A stretch of 64,000 bases of DNA from Streptomyces albus subsp. albus (GCF_000719865.1 NZ_JOID01000015.1:62001-126000), one strand, 5' to 3'. Positions 28,113 through 39,200 are shown, counted from the stretch's first letter. The notes: generated by a model not told the origin, from the letters alone. Numbers and translations: made by a program.

Positions 28113-29147
28113 TCAGCGGGCCCGGTCGAAGTCCACCGCGCTGTAGGCGCGCAGCTTCTTCAGCCGGTGCGTGGAGTCGATCTGCCGGATGGTCCCCGAC
28201 TTCGAACGCATCACCAGGGACTGGGTGGTGGCCGTCTCCGCGCGGTACCGCACACCGCGCAGCAGCTCGCCGTCCGTGATGCCGGTCGCGACGAAGAACA
28301 CGTTCTCGCCGCTGACCAGGTCGGAGGTGTGGAGCACCCGGTCGAGGTCGTGGCCCGCGTCGAGGGCGCGCTGCCGCTCCTCGTCGTCCTTCGGCCACAG
28401 CTTGCCCTGGATGGTGCCGCCGAGGCACTTGATGGCGCAGGCCGCGATGATGCCCTCCGGGGTGCCGCCGATGCCCATCAGCAGATCGACGCCGGTGCCC
28501 TCCCGCACGGCCATGATCGCGCCGGCCACGTCGCCGTCCGAGATGAACTTGATGCGGGCGCCGGTCTCCCGGATCTCCTTGACGATCCCGTCGTGCCGGG
28601 GCCGGTCGAGCACCACGACGGTGACGTCCTCGGGCTCGCTCCGCTTGGCCTTGGCGACCCGGCGGATGTTCACCGCGGGCGGGGCGGTGATGTCCACGTA
28701 GTCGGCGGCCTCGGGGCCGGTGACCAGCTTGTCCATGTAGAAGACCGCGGACGGGTCGAACATGGTGCCGCGGTCGGCCACGGCCAGGACGGACACGGCG
28801 TTGCTCATGCCCTTGGCGGTGAGCGTCGTGCCGTCGACGGGGTCCACGGCGACGTCGCACTCCGCGCCGGTCCCGTCGCCGACGCGCTCGCCGTTGAACA
28901 GCATCGGCGCCTCGTCCTTCTCGCCTTCGCCGATCACCACCACGCCGTTCATGGAGACCGTGTGCACCAGGGTGCGCATGGCCTTGACGGCGGCACCGTC
29001 CGCGCCGTTCTTGTCACCGCGGCCGACCCACCGCCCCGCGGCCATCGCGGCGGCCTCGGTGACCCGGACCAGCTCCAGGGCGAGGTTGCGGTCGGGGTGC
29101 TCGGGCTGAACATCGAGGGCGGGCGGCAGATGGTTGTTTTCGGTCAT
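28113..29147 (-). CDS. glpX: Fructose-1,6-bisphosphatase, class II (GlpX)
   Basis: Gluconeogenic enzyme releasing phosphate from fructose 1,6-bisphosphate. It shows the [11 protein letters not shown] metal-binding block, [12 protein letters not shown] with the lithium-sensitive phosphatase motif, and [17 protein letters not shown]. The 344-residue length is normal for the class. Actinobacteria generally rely on this class as their main FBPase. It is divergent from the DUF4245 gene. Confidence 0.95.
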   Translation of the reverse strand: MTENNHLPPALDVQPEHPDRNLALELVRVTEAAAMAAGRWVGRGDKNGADGAAVKAMRTLVHTVSMNGVVVIGEGEKDEAPMLFNGERVGDGTGAECDVAVDPVDGTTLTAKGMSNAVSVLAVADRGTMFDPSAVFYMDKLVTGPEAADYVDITAPPAVNIRRVAKAKRSEPEDVTVVVLDRPRHDGIVKEIRETGARIKFISDGDVAGAIMAVREGTGVDLLMGIGGTPEGIIAACAIKCLGGTIQGKLWPKDDEERQRALDAGHDLDRVLHTSDLVSGENVFFVATGITDGELLRGVRYRAETATTQSLVMRSKSGTIRQIDSTHRLKKLRAYSAVDFDRAR

Positions 29148-29301
29148 CGGAGCGCACCTTTCTGTACGGCGACGGCCGGATGCTGAGGGTAATGAGACTT
29201 TATCCGTTCATTGGCAATCTGAGCAGAGCGCCCCACGTTTGAGCGTCCGCACCGGCGCCGTCCCCGCTCCGCGCGGGGGCGGGGACGGACCACCGCACCC
29301 C

Positions 29302-29844
29302 ATGAGGGACGATGGACGGGTGGCAAGTGGACGTGGCAGGCAGACGGTGCGGGACATGGTGCTGTCGATGACGGTGATCGTGCTCTTCGCTGCCGTCATC
29401 TACGTATTCATTCCGCACGACGACTCACAGGACCCGCTCCAGCGGGTGGACTATTCGGTGGAGCTGCAGTCGGCCCGCCGCGCGGCGCCGTATCCGCTCG
29501 CGGCCCCCCAGGGGCTGCCGGAGGCGTGGAAGGCCACCTCGGTGACCTACCGGGGGGACGGCCGGCTCGGCGCCGCCTGGCATCTGGGCTTCCTCGACCC
29601 CGACCGGCAGTACGTGGCGGTGGAGCAGAGCGACGGCGAGGCGGAGAAGTTCGTGGCGAGCGTGAGCCGCGGCGCGGAGCGCACCGACCGGACCCGGCGG
29701 ATCAACGGCGAGGTGTGGGTCCGCTACGAGGGCGAGAAGTACGACGCCCTGGTGCGCGAGGAGGACGACCACACGACCGTCGTCCTGGGCACCGCCTCGG
29801 AGGACCGCCTCGCGACGATGGCCGCCGCGCTCGAGACCTCCTGA
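29302..29844 (+). CDS. DUF4245 membrane-anchored protein
   Basis: About 180 residues. A basic N-terminus leads into one transmembrane helix (residues ~23-38, MTVIVLFAAVIYVFIP), then an extracytoplasmic domain with LPEAWKATSVTYR and VWVRYEGEKYDALVRE as in DUF4245. The start is ATG at 29302, or GTG at 29320, which would remove 6 residues. Regularly found divergent from glpX in Streptomyces. Function unknown. Confidence 0.85.
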   Translation: MRDDGRVASGRGRQTVRDMVLSMTVIVLFAAVIYVFIPHDDSQDPLQRVDYSVELQSARRAAPYPLAAPQGLPEAWKATSVTYRGDGRLGAAWHLGFLDPDRQYVAVEQSDGEAEKFVASVSRGAERTDRTRRINGEVWVRYEGEKYDALVREEDDHTTVVLGTASEDRLATMAAALETS

Positions 29845-29940
29845 GCCGGGGGCTCGGGAGGTCCGGAGCGGGCGGCCGGTGGCCGTGGCCGGGCGCCGGG
29901 CCACGGCCCGGTGAGCCGTGGTGACGCCGGACGTGCCGGG

Positions 29941-30537
29941 TCAGACGGTGCTGACGACCTCGTCGTAGGACAGGCGCGGCAGGCGCTCGGGGAACCAGGC
30001 GCCCTCGGCGGGACGGCCGATGTTGACGACGGTCAGCACCGCGTGGTCGCCCTCGGGGAAGAACTCCTTGTTGATGCCGGCGGCGTCGTAGCCCGTCATC
30101 GGGCCGGCGGCCAGGCCGGCGGCGCGGACGCCGAGGATGAAGTAGCCCGCCTGGAGCGTGGCGTTGAAGGAACCGATCTGCTCGCGCACCGGGCGCTCCG
30201 CGAAGAACGTGTCCTTGAGGTCCGGCGCGAACGGCATCAGCCGGGGCAGCTCCTCGTGGAACTCGTGGTCCACGGCGAGGATCGCGGTCAGCGGGGCGGC
30301 GGCGGTCTTCGCCTGGTTGCCCTCCATCAGGTGCCCCACCAGACGCTGCCGCGCCTCGGGGGAGCGGACCAGCACCACGCGCAGGGGCTGCTGGTTGAAG
30401 GCGGTCGGCGCGTACTTGACCAGGTCGTAGATGGCCTGGACCTGCTCGTCGGTCACCTGCTCGTCGGTAAAGGCGTTGGCGGTACGGGCCTCGCGGAACA
30501 ACAGGTCCTGGGCGGCGGCATCGAGGGCGAGAGTCAT
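29941..30537 (-). CDS. Nitroreductase-family protein, malonic semialdehyde reductase-like
   Basis: A 198-residue FMN-dependent oxidoreductase. The FNQQPLRVVLVRS segment and the DNF-like tail match the RutE/HadB branch, which reduces malonic semialdehyde to 3-hydroxypropionate. ATG at 30537 lies after AAGGTG; the longer frame from 30588 lacks homology. It is first in its transcript, with an AT-richer promoter region at 30580-30620. The exact substrate is an inference from family resemblance. Confidence 0.85.
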   Translation of the reverse strand: MTLALDAAAQDLLFREARTANAFTDEQVTDEQVQAIYDLVKYAPTAFNQQPLRVVLVRSPEARQRLVGHLMEGNQAKTAAAPLTAILAVDHEFHEELPRLMPFAPDLKDTFFAERPVREQIGSFNATLQAGYFILGVRAAGLAAGPMTGYDAAGINKEFFPEGDHAVLTVVNIGRPAEGAWFPERLPRLSYDEVVSTV

Positions 30538-30653
30538 AGGGAACACCTTGTCCGTGGGGTTGTGCGGAGAGGATCCGCACACTGACAAGATGCATTAACG
30601 TTCAACTAAATCGTCCTTATGCCCCGCTGGAAAGTGACTCCCGTCACAACCGG

Positions 30654-30893
30654 CTATCCGGAGTTCTCCCCCGGGGAGTCGGCCAGGGCCGCGTCCAGGC
30701 GTGCCCGGGCGCCGTCCAGCCAGCGCCGGCAGATCTTCGAGAGCTCCTCGCCGCGCTCCCACAGGGCGAGGGACTCCTCCAGCGTCGTGCCGCCCGCCTC
30801 CAACCGGCGTACGACATCGATCAGTTCGTCCCGCGCCTGCTCGTAGCCCAGCGCGTCACTCGGCGCGGCCGCTCCGGTCCCGGTCTCCGTCAT
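30654..30893 (-). CDS. xseB: Exodeoxyribonuclease VII small subunit
   Basis: A 79-residue helical protein with the family pattern LGYEQARDELIDVVRRLEAGG followed by TTLEESLALWERGEEL. It binds XseA to form exonuclease VII, which degrades single-stranded DNA. It lies 106 bases downstream of xseA in the same orientation. Confidence 0.95.
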   Translation of the reverse strand: MTETGTGAAAPSDALGYEQARDELIDVVRRLEAGGTTLEESLALWERGEELSKICRRWLDGARARLDAALADSPGENSG

Positions 30894-30999
30894 GCGGTCA
30901 GCCTACGGTCCGCCACCGACAGCGGGGCCCGCGGAGCCGGCCGCGCGCCCGGCCCGGTGTCCGCCGCCCCTTGCCGTCCGGGGCCGCGCCGCCCCACCG

Positions 31000-32292
31000 T
31001 CACGCCGGGCCGTCCTCGTCGGCCGACCGTCCCGCGTCCGGCCCGGCGCCCGCCGCCGCGGCGCCGTCCGCGGGCGCACCGCTTCCGCCGGCCGCCACGA
31101 CCGTCAGTTCCCCCTCGGCCACCCGGGCCCGCAGCCGCTCGCCCTCCGGCACCTCGCGCGCCGCCCGCACCACCGAGCCGTCCGGCCGCTGGAGCACCGC
31201 GTAGCCGCGCTCCAGCGTGGCCGCGGGCGAGAGCGCGACGACTCGCGCCAGGGTGTGCGCCAGCTCGGAGTCGGCCCGGTCCAGCAGATGCCCGAGGGTG
31301 CGGCGGCCGCGATCGCGCAGCGCCGTGATCTGCTCCTCGCGCTCCTCGACCATTCGGTGGGGCCGCTCCATGCAGGGCCGGGCACGGGCCGCCGCCAGGC
31401 CGCGCTCCTCCCGGTCGAGCAGGCCGCTCACCGCGCGCAGCGCCCGCTCGCGCAACTGCTGGATGCGGTGGAGCTCCTCGCCGACGTCCGGCACCACCTT
31501 CTTGGCGGCGTCGGTGGGGGTGGACGCGCGCAGATCGGCGACCAGGTCCAGCAGCGGGGTGTCAGGCTCGTGCCCGATCGCCGAGACGACGGGGGTGCGG
31601 CACGCGGCCACGGCCCGTACCAACTGCTCGTCCGAGAAGGGCAGCAGGTCCTCGACGCTGCCGCCGCCGCGGGCCACGACGATCACGTCCACCCCGGGAT
31701 GGGCGTCCAGCTCCCGCACCGCCTCCACCACCTGCGAGACGGCGTGCACTCCCTGCACGGCGACATTGCGCACCTCGAAGCGGACGGCGGGCCAGCGCAG
31801 CCGGGCGTTCTCCAGGACGTCCCGCTCGGCCGCTGAGGCCCGCCCGCACACCAGCCCTATGAGCTGCGGCAGGAACGGCAGGGGACGCTTGCGCTCGGCC
31901 GCGAACAGCCCCTCGGCGGCCAGCGACTTCTTGAGCTGCTCCAGCCGGGCCAGCAGCTCACCGACCCCGACGGGCCTGATCTCGGCCGCGCGCAGGGAGA
32001 GCTGGCCGCGCGGCGCGTACCACTCGGGCTTGGCCTGCACCACGACCCGGGCGCCCTCGGACACCACGTCCGCGACCCGGTCGAAGACGGAGCGGAAGCA
32101 GGTGACGCTCAGCGAGATGTCGTACGACGGATCGCGCAGGGTGAGGAAGACCACGCCGGCCCCGGGGCGCCGCGACAGCTGGGTGATCTGCCCCTCCACC
32201 CAGACGGCGCCGAGCCGGTCGATCCAGCCGCCGATGAGCCGCGACACCTCGCCGACGGGGATCGGCGTCTCGGCCGAGGTGTTGAGTGCCAT
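31000..32292 (-). CDS. xseA: Exodeoxyribonuclease VII large subunit
   Basis: A 430-residue catalytic subunit. An N-terminal OB fold ([23 protein letters not shown]) binds single-stranded DNA. The central domain has [19 protein letters not shown] and [23 protein letters not shown], the family hallmark blocks. A coiled-coil tail follows, ending in a low-complexity Gly/Ala stretch. Partner of xseB downstream. Upstream is a hairpin that closes the preceding three-gene operon. Confidence 0.96.
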   Translation of the reverse strand: MALNTSAETPIPVGEVSRLIGGWIDRLGAVWVEGQITQLSRRPGAGVVFLTLRDPSYDISLSVTCFRSVFDRVADVVSEGARVVVQAKPEWYAPRGQLSLRAAEIRPVGVGELLARLEQLKKSLAAEGLFAAERKRPLPFLPQLIGLVCGRASAAERDVLENARLRWPAVRFEVRNVAVQGVHAVSQVVEAVRELDAHPGVDVIVVARGGGSVEDLLPFSDEQLVRAVAACRTPVVSAIGHEPDTPLLDLVADLRASTPTDAAKKVVPDVGEELHRIQQLRERALRAVSGLLDREERGLAAARARPCMERPHRMVEEREEQITALRDRGRRTLGHLLDRADSELAHTLARVVALSPAATLERGYAVLQRPDGSVVRAAREVPEGERLRARVAEGELTVVAAGGSGAPADGAAAAGAGPDAGRSADEDGPA

Positions 32293-32369
32293 GGGAGGAG
32301 GCTAGCCGGGACCGCCGACAACACGGGCCCCGGCCGGGACGCCGCCCCGCCTCCCCTCCGGGCGCGGCA

Positions 32370-32420
32370 CGGCCCGGCACCGCCCCGCCTCCGGAGGGGA
32401 GGGGGAACGGTGCCGGGCCG
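32370..32420 (-). terminator. Hairpin after the three-gene unknown operon
   Basis: Perfect 13-bp arms 32370-32382 and 32408-32420 with a 25-base loop that itself can pair with upstream CCCCTCCGG, giving an alternative stem. Lies 50 bases after the stop of the operon's last gene and before xseA. Confidence 0.65.
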
Positions 32421-32469
32421 CGTACTCCGTAACGCTCCGAACCGCCGAGTCGCCGGGCGGCCCGGTGGG

Positions 32470-33381
32470 TCAGGCGCGCGGCTGGGAGTGGTCGCGCAGC
32501 ACGCGCCGGATGGAGCCCGTCACCTCGTCGATCCCGGTCGACTGGAGGCGTGCCGCGCGAGCGGAGTCCTTCTCGTCGGAGATGCCGACCGTCACGCCCA
32601 TGGACTGGCCGTTGGAGACGCTGACCTCCAGCCGGCGCCGCAGCACCCGGGCGAACCGGACCTCCTGTTCCTCCCCCTCCTCCCGGCGGGTGTTGAGCCG
32701 CTCCAGGGAGATCTCCTCGGGGACGGGGGTGGTGCGGGTGGAGACCGCCACCACGTGGTTGTACTGGTACTCCTCGGTGTCCTCCATCGACAGCCCGCCG
32801 GTGAGGAAGTCGAGCGAGCAGTGGTAGAGGGCGAGGTGGTGCACGGTCGGGCAGATGACCATCACCTCGTACTCCTTGAAGCGCCACACGTCGTCGTCAC
32901 CGATCGCGAAGCCGCTCATCTTGGGGCCGTAGAGCACCAGCGGCCGGCGCTCGCCGCGTTCCACCGGCCCTCCGGCGAGCAGCGCGGCGACGGGGTCCCA
33001 GACCTGGGTGCCGACCTCCAGGTGGTCCGGGGTGATGCCGAGGCGCTGCATCGCGCGTTCCTCGATCTGCCGCAGATCCTCCGCCAGGATGCGGTCCATC
33101 TCCTTGCCCGTGGGCTTGGGCTCGGCCTTCTTGTACGCGGCGTCGTACCGGCTCTTCCGCTGGAAGCCCCGGACCAGGGCGTAGACCCCGGCGGCCCAGC
33201 ACACAACGGCCCAGAACTGCTGCCCGTTCAGGAGGATCAGGCCCAGCACCAGGCCCGCCGCGCCGGCGGCGAGCAGCGCGGTGGCCGTGAGGCGGAGGCT
33301 CTCCTTCGGCGTGGGGTGGAAGTACTTCTCCAGCTTCTTCCTGCGCTCGGTGGCCTCCGCGTCGGACGGGTTCGTCACCAT
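32470..33381 (-). CDS. Unrecognised two-helix membrane protein, third gene of unknown operon
   Basis: A 303-residue protein. After a charged start (RRKKLEKYFHPTPKE) come two hydrophobic segments (~25-45 and 50-66), then a soluble cytoplasmic domain of ~220 residues. Notable segments are RPLVLYGPKMSGFAIGDDDVWRFKEYEVM and YQYNHVVAVSTRT. ATG at 33381 follows AGGAGGCG and overlaps the upstream stop by 7 bases. I recognise no domain. The C-terminal region (VSNGQSMGVTVG) looks like a beta-rich fold. Confidence 0.8.
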   Translation of the reverse strand: MVTNPSDAEATERRKKLEKYFHPTPKESLRLTATALLAAGAAGLVLGLILLNGQQFWAVVCWAAGVYALVRGFQRKSRYDAAYKKAEPKPTGKEMDRILAEDLRQIEERAMQRLGITPDHLEVGTQVWDPVAALLAGGPVERGERRPLVLYGPKMSGFAIGDDDVWRFKEYEVMVICPTVHHLALYHCSLDFLTGGLSMEDTEEYQYNHVVAVSTRTTPVPEEISLERLNTRREEGEEQEVRFARVLRRRLEVSVSNGQSMGVTVGISDEKDSARAARLQSTGIDEVTGSIRRVLRDHSQPRA

Positions 33382-33980
33382 GGTTCGCCTCCTGCGGCGT
33401 GGTCGTGCAGTGCGCGCCAGGTGCGGCACTCGGGTGCGGGGACGTGCCGGCAGATCAGCCGGGCGTGCTCCCGGTCCACCTGCCGGACGAGCAGGCGGAG
33501 GCCCTCGGGCACGCCGGAGCTGCCCCGCCAGGCGTGGGTGCGGTCCTCGCTCACGAGCGCGGCGAGGAAGCGGGCGGACAGGTGGTACGGCTGGAGCGGC
33601 GTCAGGATCTCCAGCACGGAGGTGGTCTCACGGCCGCTGCACAGGCTCGGGCGCCGTCCGTCCAGCGTGGCGAGCGCGAGCAGGAAGCGGGCGTCGGCGG
33701 TCTGGGCCGGGTCGAGGGCGCAGAGGGAGAGGCACTGGCCCAGGGACTCCCGGGCGCGGGCGTGCAGGCCCTCCCGCAGGAAGGTCTCGCCGGACCGCAG
33801 CAGTCTCGCCGCCTGCTCCCCGGGCGACGGTTCCGGGGCGGTCCGGTGCTGGTGGACGGTGCCGGTGTAGACGGTGCCGTTGTAGATCTTCTCGGCCCGC
33901 TGCTTCCGGATCCGGTGGACGGGGCGGCCGGTCTCCGGGGGCGGGGTGCGGCGGCTCTCGGCGTCGTTCACGGGACTCAC
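33375..33980 (-). CDS. Unrecognised helical-repeat protein, second gene of unknown operon
   Basis: About 201 residues from GTG at 33980, whose GTGA overlaps the upstream stop; GTG at 33971 is an alternative. Near residues 23-40 it carries KQRAEKIYNGTVYTG, a variant of the motif at the start of the preceding gene's protein. The remainder is TPR-like helices (ARLLRSGETFLREGLHARARESLGQC) with six or seven cysteines spread along it. No family recognised. The shared motif suggests the two proteins interact through it. Confidence 0.75.
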   Translation of the reverse strand: MSPVNDAESRRTPPPETGRPVHRIRKQRAEKIYNGTVYTGTVHQHRTAPEPSPGEQAARLLRSGETFLREGLHARARESLGQCLSLCALDPAQTADARFLLALATLDGRRPSLCSGRETTSVLEILTPLQPYHLSARFLAALVSEDRTHAWRGSSGVPEGLRLLVRQVDREHARLICRHVPAPECRTWRALHDHAAGGEPW

Positions 33981-34309
33981 CCCGTCAGGGCGCCCGCGAC
34001 CGACGCGATGGCCGCGGCGATGGAGGCCGCCCGCAGGCCGAGCGCGATCCGGTGGGCCCGGCTCAGGGATTCGGTGGCCTCGCCGCGCGCCGGGAGCGCC
34101 TGCCCGGCCTGCCGTACCTCGGTGCGGAGCGCGGACCACTCGGCGGACTCCGCGGAGGCCGGCGGTGCGTCGGGCCGCTCGCGGTCGATGCGGGCGAGGA
34201 GCGCCTCGATCCGCCGGGAGGCGCGGGCGGCGTCCTCCTGCCCGATGTACAGCGTCTCCCCCTGGTAGATGTTCTCGGCCCGCTGCTTCTTGATCTCGAA
34301 ATCGGCCAT
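33977..34309 (-). CDS. Unrecognised motif-coil-tail-anchor protein, first gene of unknown operon
   Basis: A 110-residue protein. It opens with ADFEIKKQRAENIYQGETLY, the motif it shares with the next protein. A helical, coiled-coil-like middle (ASRRIEALLARIDRE) follows, and the last ~22 residues form a single hydrophobic helix that could anchor it by its tail. ATG at 34309 follows GGGGGG. Tight overlaps (4 and 7 bases) bind the three genes into one operon inserted between xseA and ispH. Confidence 0.78.
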   Translation of the reverse strand: MADFEIKKQRAENIYQGETLYIGQEDAARASRRIEALLARIDRERPDAPPASAESAEWSALRTEVRQAGQALPARGEATESLSRAHRIALGLRAASIAAAIASVAGALTG

Positions 34310-34635
34310 GCCGACCCCCCCATGCTGGGTGAACTCCGTCAACAGATGATGTGTTGACTATGTGAAGTCTGCCGCGTTTTGGGGTGGAAGCGGAGAGCGC
34401 GGAGGGTGATTACCTTTTTTGGTGTTCTTATGGCTCTTTTTCTTTCAACTGGCGGCTGCATCGCGGCGTTTGCTGTCCATCGAAGTCCGCACAATGTCGT
34501 TGTGCCGGTTCGTGACACCGTCGTCACGGGGCGTGCGCCCGGGGTTCCCGCACCGTTTCCCCGCCCTTTCCCCCGCCTCCGCGCCCCGGCGGCGCCCCGC
34601 CCGCCCGGTCGCCGGCCCGGCCTTACGATGGCCCC
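34310..34635. promoter_or_regulatory. 326-base divergent region with an unusually AT-rich patch
   Basis: Separates the unknown operon from ispH. Around 34405-34455 lies a T-rich stretch (several T4-T6 runs), rare in this genome, and TTGACT occurs at 34354-34359. It probably holds both promoters. A short frame (34379-34639) could encode a hydrophobic peptide, but it starts with TTG and lacks a ribosome site. Confidence 0.4.
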
Positions 34636-35694
34636 ATGACTGCTACGCCCAGCCCGTCGCCCGAGGCCGCCCCGAGCGCAGACGCCCCCCAGGGCGGACG
34701 CAAGCGCGTCCTGCTCGCCGCACCCCGCGGATACTGCGCGGGCGTGGACCGCGCCGTGATCGCCGTCGAGAAGGCGCTGGAGCAGTACGGCGCACCGGTC
34801 TACGTGCGCAAGGAGATCGTCCACAACAAGTTCGTCGTGCGGACGCTGGAGAAGAAGGGCGCCATCTTCGTCGAGGAGACGGAGGACGTCCCCGAGGGCT
34901 CCATCGTGATCTTCTCGGCGCACGGCGTCGCCCCGGTCGTCCACGAGGAGGCCGCGGCCCGCAAGCTGGCGACCATCGACGCCACCTGTCCGCTGGTCAC
35001 CAAGGTCCACAAGGAAGCCGTCCGGTTCGCCAAGGACGACTACGACATCCTCCTCATCGGCCACGAGGGCCACGAGGAGGTCATCGGCACCAGCGGCGAG
35101 GCGCCCGACCACATCACCCTGGTGGACGGGCCGGACGACGTGAAGAACGTCGAGGTCCGCGACCCGTCGAAGGTCGTCTGGCTCTCCCAGACCACCCTCT
35201 CCGTCGACGAGACCATGGAGACGGTCGACGCCCTGAAGGAACGCTTCCCCCGGCTCATCAGCCCGCCCAGCGACGACATCTGCTACGCCACGCAGAACCG
35301 CCAGACCGCGGTCAAGCAGGTGGCGGCCGATTCCGACCTGGTGCTGGTGGTCGGCTCCAAGAACTCCTCCAACTCGGTGCGCCTGGTCGAGGTCGCCCTC
35401 GGCGCGGGCGCCCGGGACGGGCATCTGGTGGACAACGCCGGGGAGATCGACGAGGCCTGGCTGAAGGGTGTGGACACCGTCGGCATCAGCTCCGGGGCCT
35501 CGGTGCCGGACGTGCTGGTCGAGGAGGTCCTCGACTGGCTCGCCGAGCGCGGCTACGGTGACGTCGAGATCGTCCAGCCCATGCAGGAGAGCATCACCTT
35601 CTCCCTGCCGAAGGAACTGCGCCGGGATCTGCGCGCGGAGGCCGCGGCGCTGTCCGGCGGGCCCGCCTCCGGCGCCCCGGACGCCCGCGCCTGA
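34636..35694 (+). CDS. ispH: 4-hydroxy-3-methylbut-2-enyl diphosphate reductase IspH (LytB)
   Basis: Last step of the non-mevalonate isoprenoid pathway, giving IPP and DMAPP. The three [4Fe-4S] cysteines are visible in [13 protein letters not shown] (Cys34), [11 protein letters not shown] and the later [12 protein letters not shown] block. Conserved [11 protein letters not shown] and [10 protein letters not shown] histidines are also present. The first 20 residues and the last ~18 are low-complexity extensions. The length of 352 residues is slightly over average for that reason. Confidence 0.97.
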   Translation: MTATPSPSPEAAPSADAPQGGRKRVLLAAPRGYCAGVDRAVIAVEKALEQYGAPVYVRKEIVHNKFVVRTLEKKGAIFVEETEDVPEGSIVIFSAHGVAPVVHEEAAARKLATIDATCPLVTKVHKEAVRFAKDDYDILLIGHEGHEEVIGTSGEAPDHITLVDGPDDVKNVEVRDPSKVVWLSQTTLSVDETMETVDALKERFPRLISPPSDDICYATQNRQTAVKQVAADSDLVLVVGSKNSSNSVRLVEVALGAGARDGHLVDNAGEIDEAWLKGVDTVGISSGASVPDVLVEEVLDWLAERGYGDVEIVQPMQESITFSLPKELRRDLRAEAAALSGGPASGAPDARA

Positions 35695-35696
35695 GA

Positions 35697-35739
35697 CCCG
35701 TCCCGGTCCTGCCGCCTCTGCGCGGCGGGGCGGGACGGG
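35697..35739 (+). terminator. Hairpin after ispH
   Basis: 9-bp arms 35697-35705 and 35731-35739 with an inner GCCGC/GCGGC stem, immediately after the ispH stop. Confidence 0.5.
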
Positions 35740-35838
35740 ACGGTCCGCGCGGGTCCCGCCGACCCGCGCCGACCCGTTCCCGCGTTCCCGTGCGGAGTGG
35801 CGGGCGAGCACGCCGCGGCAGGGCCTAAGTTGGTGACC

Positions 35839-36642
35839 ATGGTGGCTACTTCCGGGGCACAGGCCCCCCAGACATCCGCAGGACAGGCCGGCCGCGTCCT
35901 CGGGGTGGACATCGGCGGCTCCGGGATCAAGGGCGCCCCGGTCGACCTGGAGCGCGGTGACCTCGCGGAGGAGCGGCACAAGGTGCTGACCCCGCAGCCG
36001 GCGACGCCCGAGGCGGTCGTCGACTGCGTGGCGGAGGTCGTCGGGCACTTCGGCTGGACCGGACCGGTCGGCGTGACGTTCCCGGGCGTCGTCACCGGCG
36101 GCATCACGCGCACGGCCGCGAACGTCGACCCCGGCTGGATCGGCCGCGACACCCGCGGCCTGCTCGCGGACCGGCTGGGGCTTCCGGTGACCGTGCTCAA
36201 CGACGCGGACGCGGCCGGAGTCGCCGAGATGGCCTTCGGCGCGGGCCGCGGCCGGAACGGCACGGTGATCATGCTGACCCTTGGCACCGGAATCGGCAGC
36301 GCCCTGTTCACCGGCGGGCGGCTCGTCCCCAACACCGAGCTGGGCCACCTGGAGCTGGACGGCCACGACGCGGAGACCCGAGCCTCCAGCCGCGCCAAGG
36401 AGGACGAGGACCTGAGCTGGGCCGACTGGGCGCGGCGGCTGGAGCGCTATCTCACCCATGTCGAGATGCTGTTCTCGCCGGACCTGTTCATCATCGGCGG
36501 CGGGGTGAGCCGCAAGGCCGAGAAGTACCTGCCCCTGATCGAGGGGGTACGGGCCGCGATGCTGCCGGCGGAACTGCGGAACAACGCGGGCATCGTCGGC
36601 GCGGCGATGACCGCGGCCCGCGGCCGGACGGAACAGGACTGA
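35839..36642 (+). CDS. ppgK: Polyphosphate glucokinase
   Basis: A 267-residue ROK-family kinase that phosphorylates glucose using polyphosphate or ATP. The phosphate-binding [16 protein letters not shown] is near the N-terminus, and [12 protein letters not shown] and the LELDGHDAE metal/sugar block are conserved. ATG at 35839 is preferred; GTG at 35833 is possible. A substantial share of glucose phosphorylation in actinobacteria can come from this enzyme. Confidence 0.94.
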   Translation: MVATSGAQAPQTSAGQAGRVLGVDIGGSGIKGAPVDLERGDLAEERHKVLTPQPATPEAVVDCVAEVVGHFGWTGPVGVTFPGVVTGGITRTAANVDPGWIGRDTRGLLADRLGLPVTVLNDADAAGVAEMAFGAGRGRNGTVIMLTLGTGIGSALFTGGRLVPNTELGHLELDGHDAETRASSRAKEDEDLSWADWARRLERYLTHVEMLFSPDLFIIGGGVSRKAEKYLPLIEGVRAAMLPAELRNNAGIVGAAMTAARGRTEQD

Positions 36643-36762
36643 GCGGAGACCGGCTCCGGCAGGGCCGGGCCGGGCGGTGGCCGGCGGCCCGCGCGGGCCC
36701 GGCCCGGTGCGGTGAGACCCGGTGCCCGGGTGTGCCCGTGCGCCTCAGGCCCCGTCGCCACG

Positions 36763-36857
36763 CGCCGGGCCGGTGCGGCCGGTTGCGGTGCTCGGCGGTG
36801 CCCCGGGCCCCGTACCCTCACGCCCCGTACCCGCTCGCCGGGCCGGTGCGGCCGGTT
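36763..36857. repeat. 22-base direct repeat in the ppgK downstream spacer
   Basis: CGCCGGGCCGGTGCGGCCGG plus TT occurs at 36763-36784 and 36836-36857, 73 bases apart, within a 347-base convergent spacer (36643-36989) that otherwise shows only GC-rich low-complexity sequence. Several related GGTGCGGCCGG elements suggest local slippage rather than a functional site. Confidence 0.5.
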
Positions 36858-36989
36858 CGAGCCCCGGTTCACCGCGGAACGGGGTCCGGGCAGGCCGTGG
36901 CTTCGCTACGGGACAGCCGGTTCCGTAGCCGGGCACCCGTCCACCACGTTCGACGCGAGAGATCCGCCGGAGGACGGTGCCCGCCGCCG

Positions 36990-37838
36990 TTACGGATGCG
37001 CCGCCGGACCGGGCCGGCCGCTGCCGGGCGCCGCGGCCGCGGGGGCGGCGGGGGCCTCGGGGGTGGCGGACGCCGGGGCGGCGGGCCGGTGTGAGTCCGC
37101 TGCCGCGCCGCCTTCGTCGGAGGCGCGCCGCGCGGCCCGCGAGGCCAGCAGCACCACCTTCCGTGCCGACACGGTCAGTACGGCCAGCAGCGTTCCCGCG
37201 TACAGCCAGAGGGCGTCGAGGGCCAGGGCGGTGACCAGGTCCACCAGGCGGTCGGCCGGTGTTCCGCCGTCGCCGACCGGCACCAGGCCGATGAAGAACG
37301 CGATCGGCATGGCGACCGGCGCGGCGGTCAGCTCGGTGGGACGCACCCACAGGGCGCAGCCGGCGGAGGCCACGAGGAAGGCGATCCCGTACGCGGAGGG
37401 GGAGTGGCCGCCCGGCAGCAGCCGGTCCAGGGTGCCGGCGAGGAGCATCAGCAGCACCGCCAGCAGCCCGCAGCCCAGGCCGGTGAGCCGGGGCCCGGGC
37501 ATCCGCCGCAGCCAGCGGAGCTTCCGGAGGGCGGCGAGCACCGGCGGGACGGAGCGGGGACGGCGGGTCCGGTACACGGCCGCGGACTCGCCGTCGGCGG
37601 GGGCGGGGGCGGTGGCTGGCGCGGGGGCGCCCGGGGGAGTCCCGGGCCGCGCGGGGGCGCGACCGCTCCGGCCGGCTCGGCCGCCGGGGCCGCCATGACC
37701 GCCGGAACCGCCGGGTGCGTCCGGGGAGTTGGCCGGTGCGTCCCGCGGGTCCACGGGCGGGGCTCCGCGCGTGGGGCGGGGCAGCGGTGCGGGCCGGTGC
37801 GGTGTGCGCTCGTTACTGCGCGTACGGGGTTGCTCCAC
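36990..37838 (-). CDS. DUF6542-type membrane protein
   Basis: About 282 residues. A ~110-residue Pro/Gly/Arg-rich N-terminal region precedes four or five hydrophobic helices (LTGLGCGLLAVLLMLLAGTL, IAFLVASAGCALWV, PVAMPIAFFIGLV, ALALDALWLYAGTLLAVLTV), followed by an Ala/Pro-rich tail. GTG at 37838 is taken as the start. It sits divergently beside ychF, its usual place in Streptomyces. Function unknown. Confidence 0.8.
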   Translation of the reverse strand: MEQPRTRSNERTPHRPAPLPRPTRGAPPVDPRDAPANSPDAPGGSGGHGGPGGRAGRSGRAPARPGTPPGAPAPATAPAPADGESAAVYRTRRPRSVPPVLAALRKLRWLRRMPGPRLTGLGCGLLAVLLMLLAGTLDRLLPGGHSPSAYGIAFLVASAGCALWVRPTELTAAPVAMPIAFFIGLVPVGDGGTPADRLVDLVTALALDALWLYAGTLLAVLTVSARKVVLLASRAARRASDEGGAAADSHRPAAPASATPEAPAAPAAAAPGSGRPGPAAHP

Positions 37839-38020
37839 GCGACCAACGTAGGTCGGCGGAGGGGCGGAACAGGGCGTGGGACACGCGGCCACCACCGTCT
37901 CGGTCGTATTTTCAGCCGATCATCCGCCCGGACGGAGCCGGGTGGGCCGCCCCGTAGACTTGGAGACCCGGTCCCGCTCCGGGACCCCCAGTCCGCATCC
38001 TCGCTCCGGGAAGTCGCCAC

Positions 38021-39109
<1,089 letters not shown>

Positions 39110-39155
39110 GCCCCGCCATACCGTGGATCGGGTGATCTAGCAAACTCGCAGGTCA

Positions 39156-39189
39156 AACGGGGTCGGCCCACATGGGGGCCGACCCCGTT
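39156..39189 (+). terminator. Hairpin after ychF
   Basis: Perfect 14-bp arms 39156-39169 and 39176-39189 with a 6-base loop, 46 bases after the ychF stop. Confidence 0.8.
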
Positions 39190-39200
39190 CGCGTACCCGT

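Noticed and set aside
34379..34639. Small membrane or lipoprotein gene in the T-rich patch before ispH
   Set aside because: The frame starts with TTG, has no ribosome site, and only its first third looks like a signal peptide; the rest is Pro/Arg shadow sequence. The patch is more likely a promoter region.
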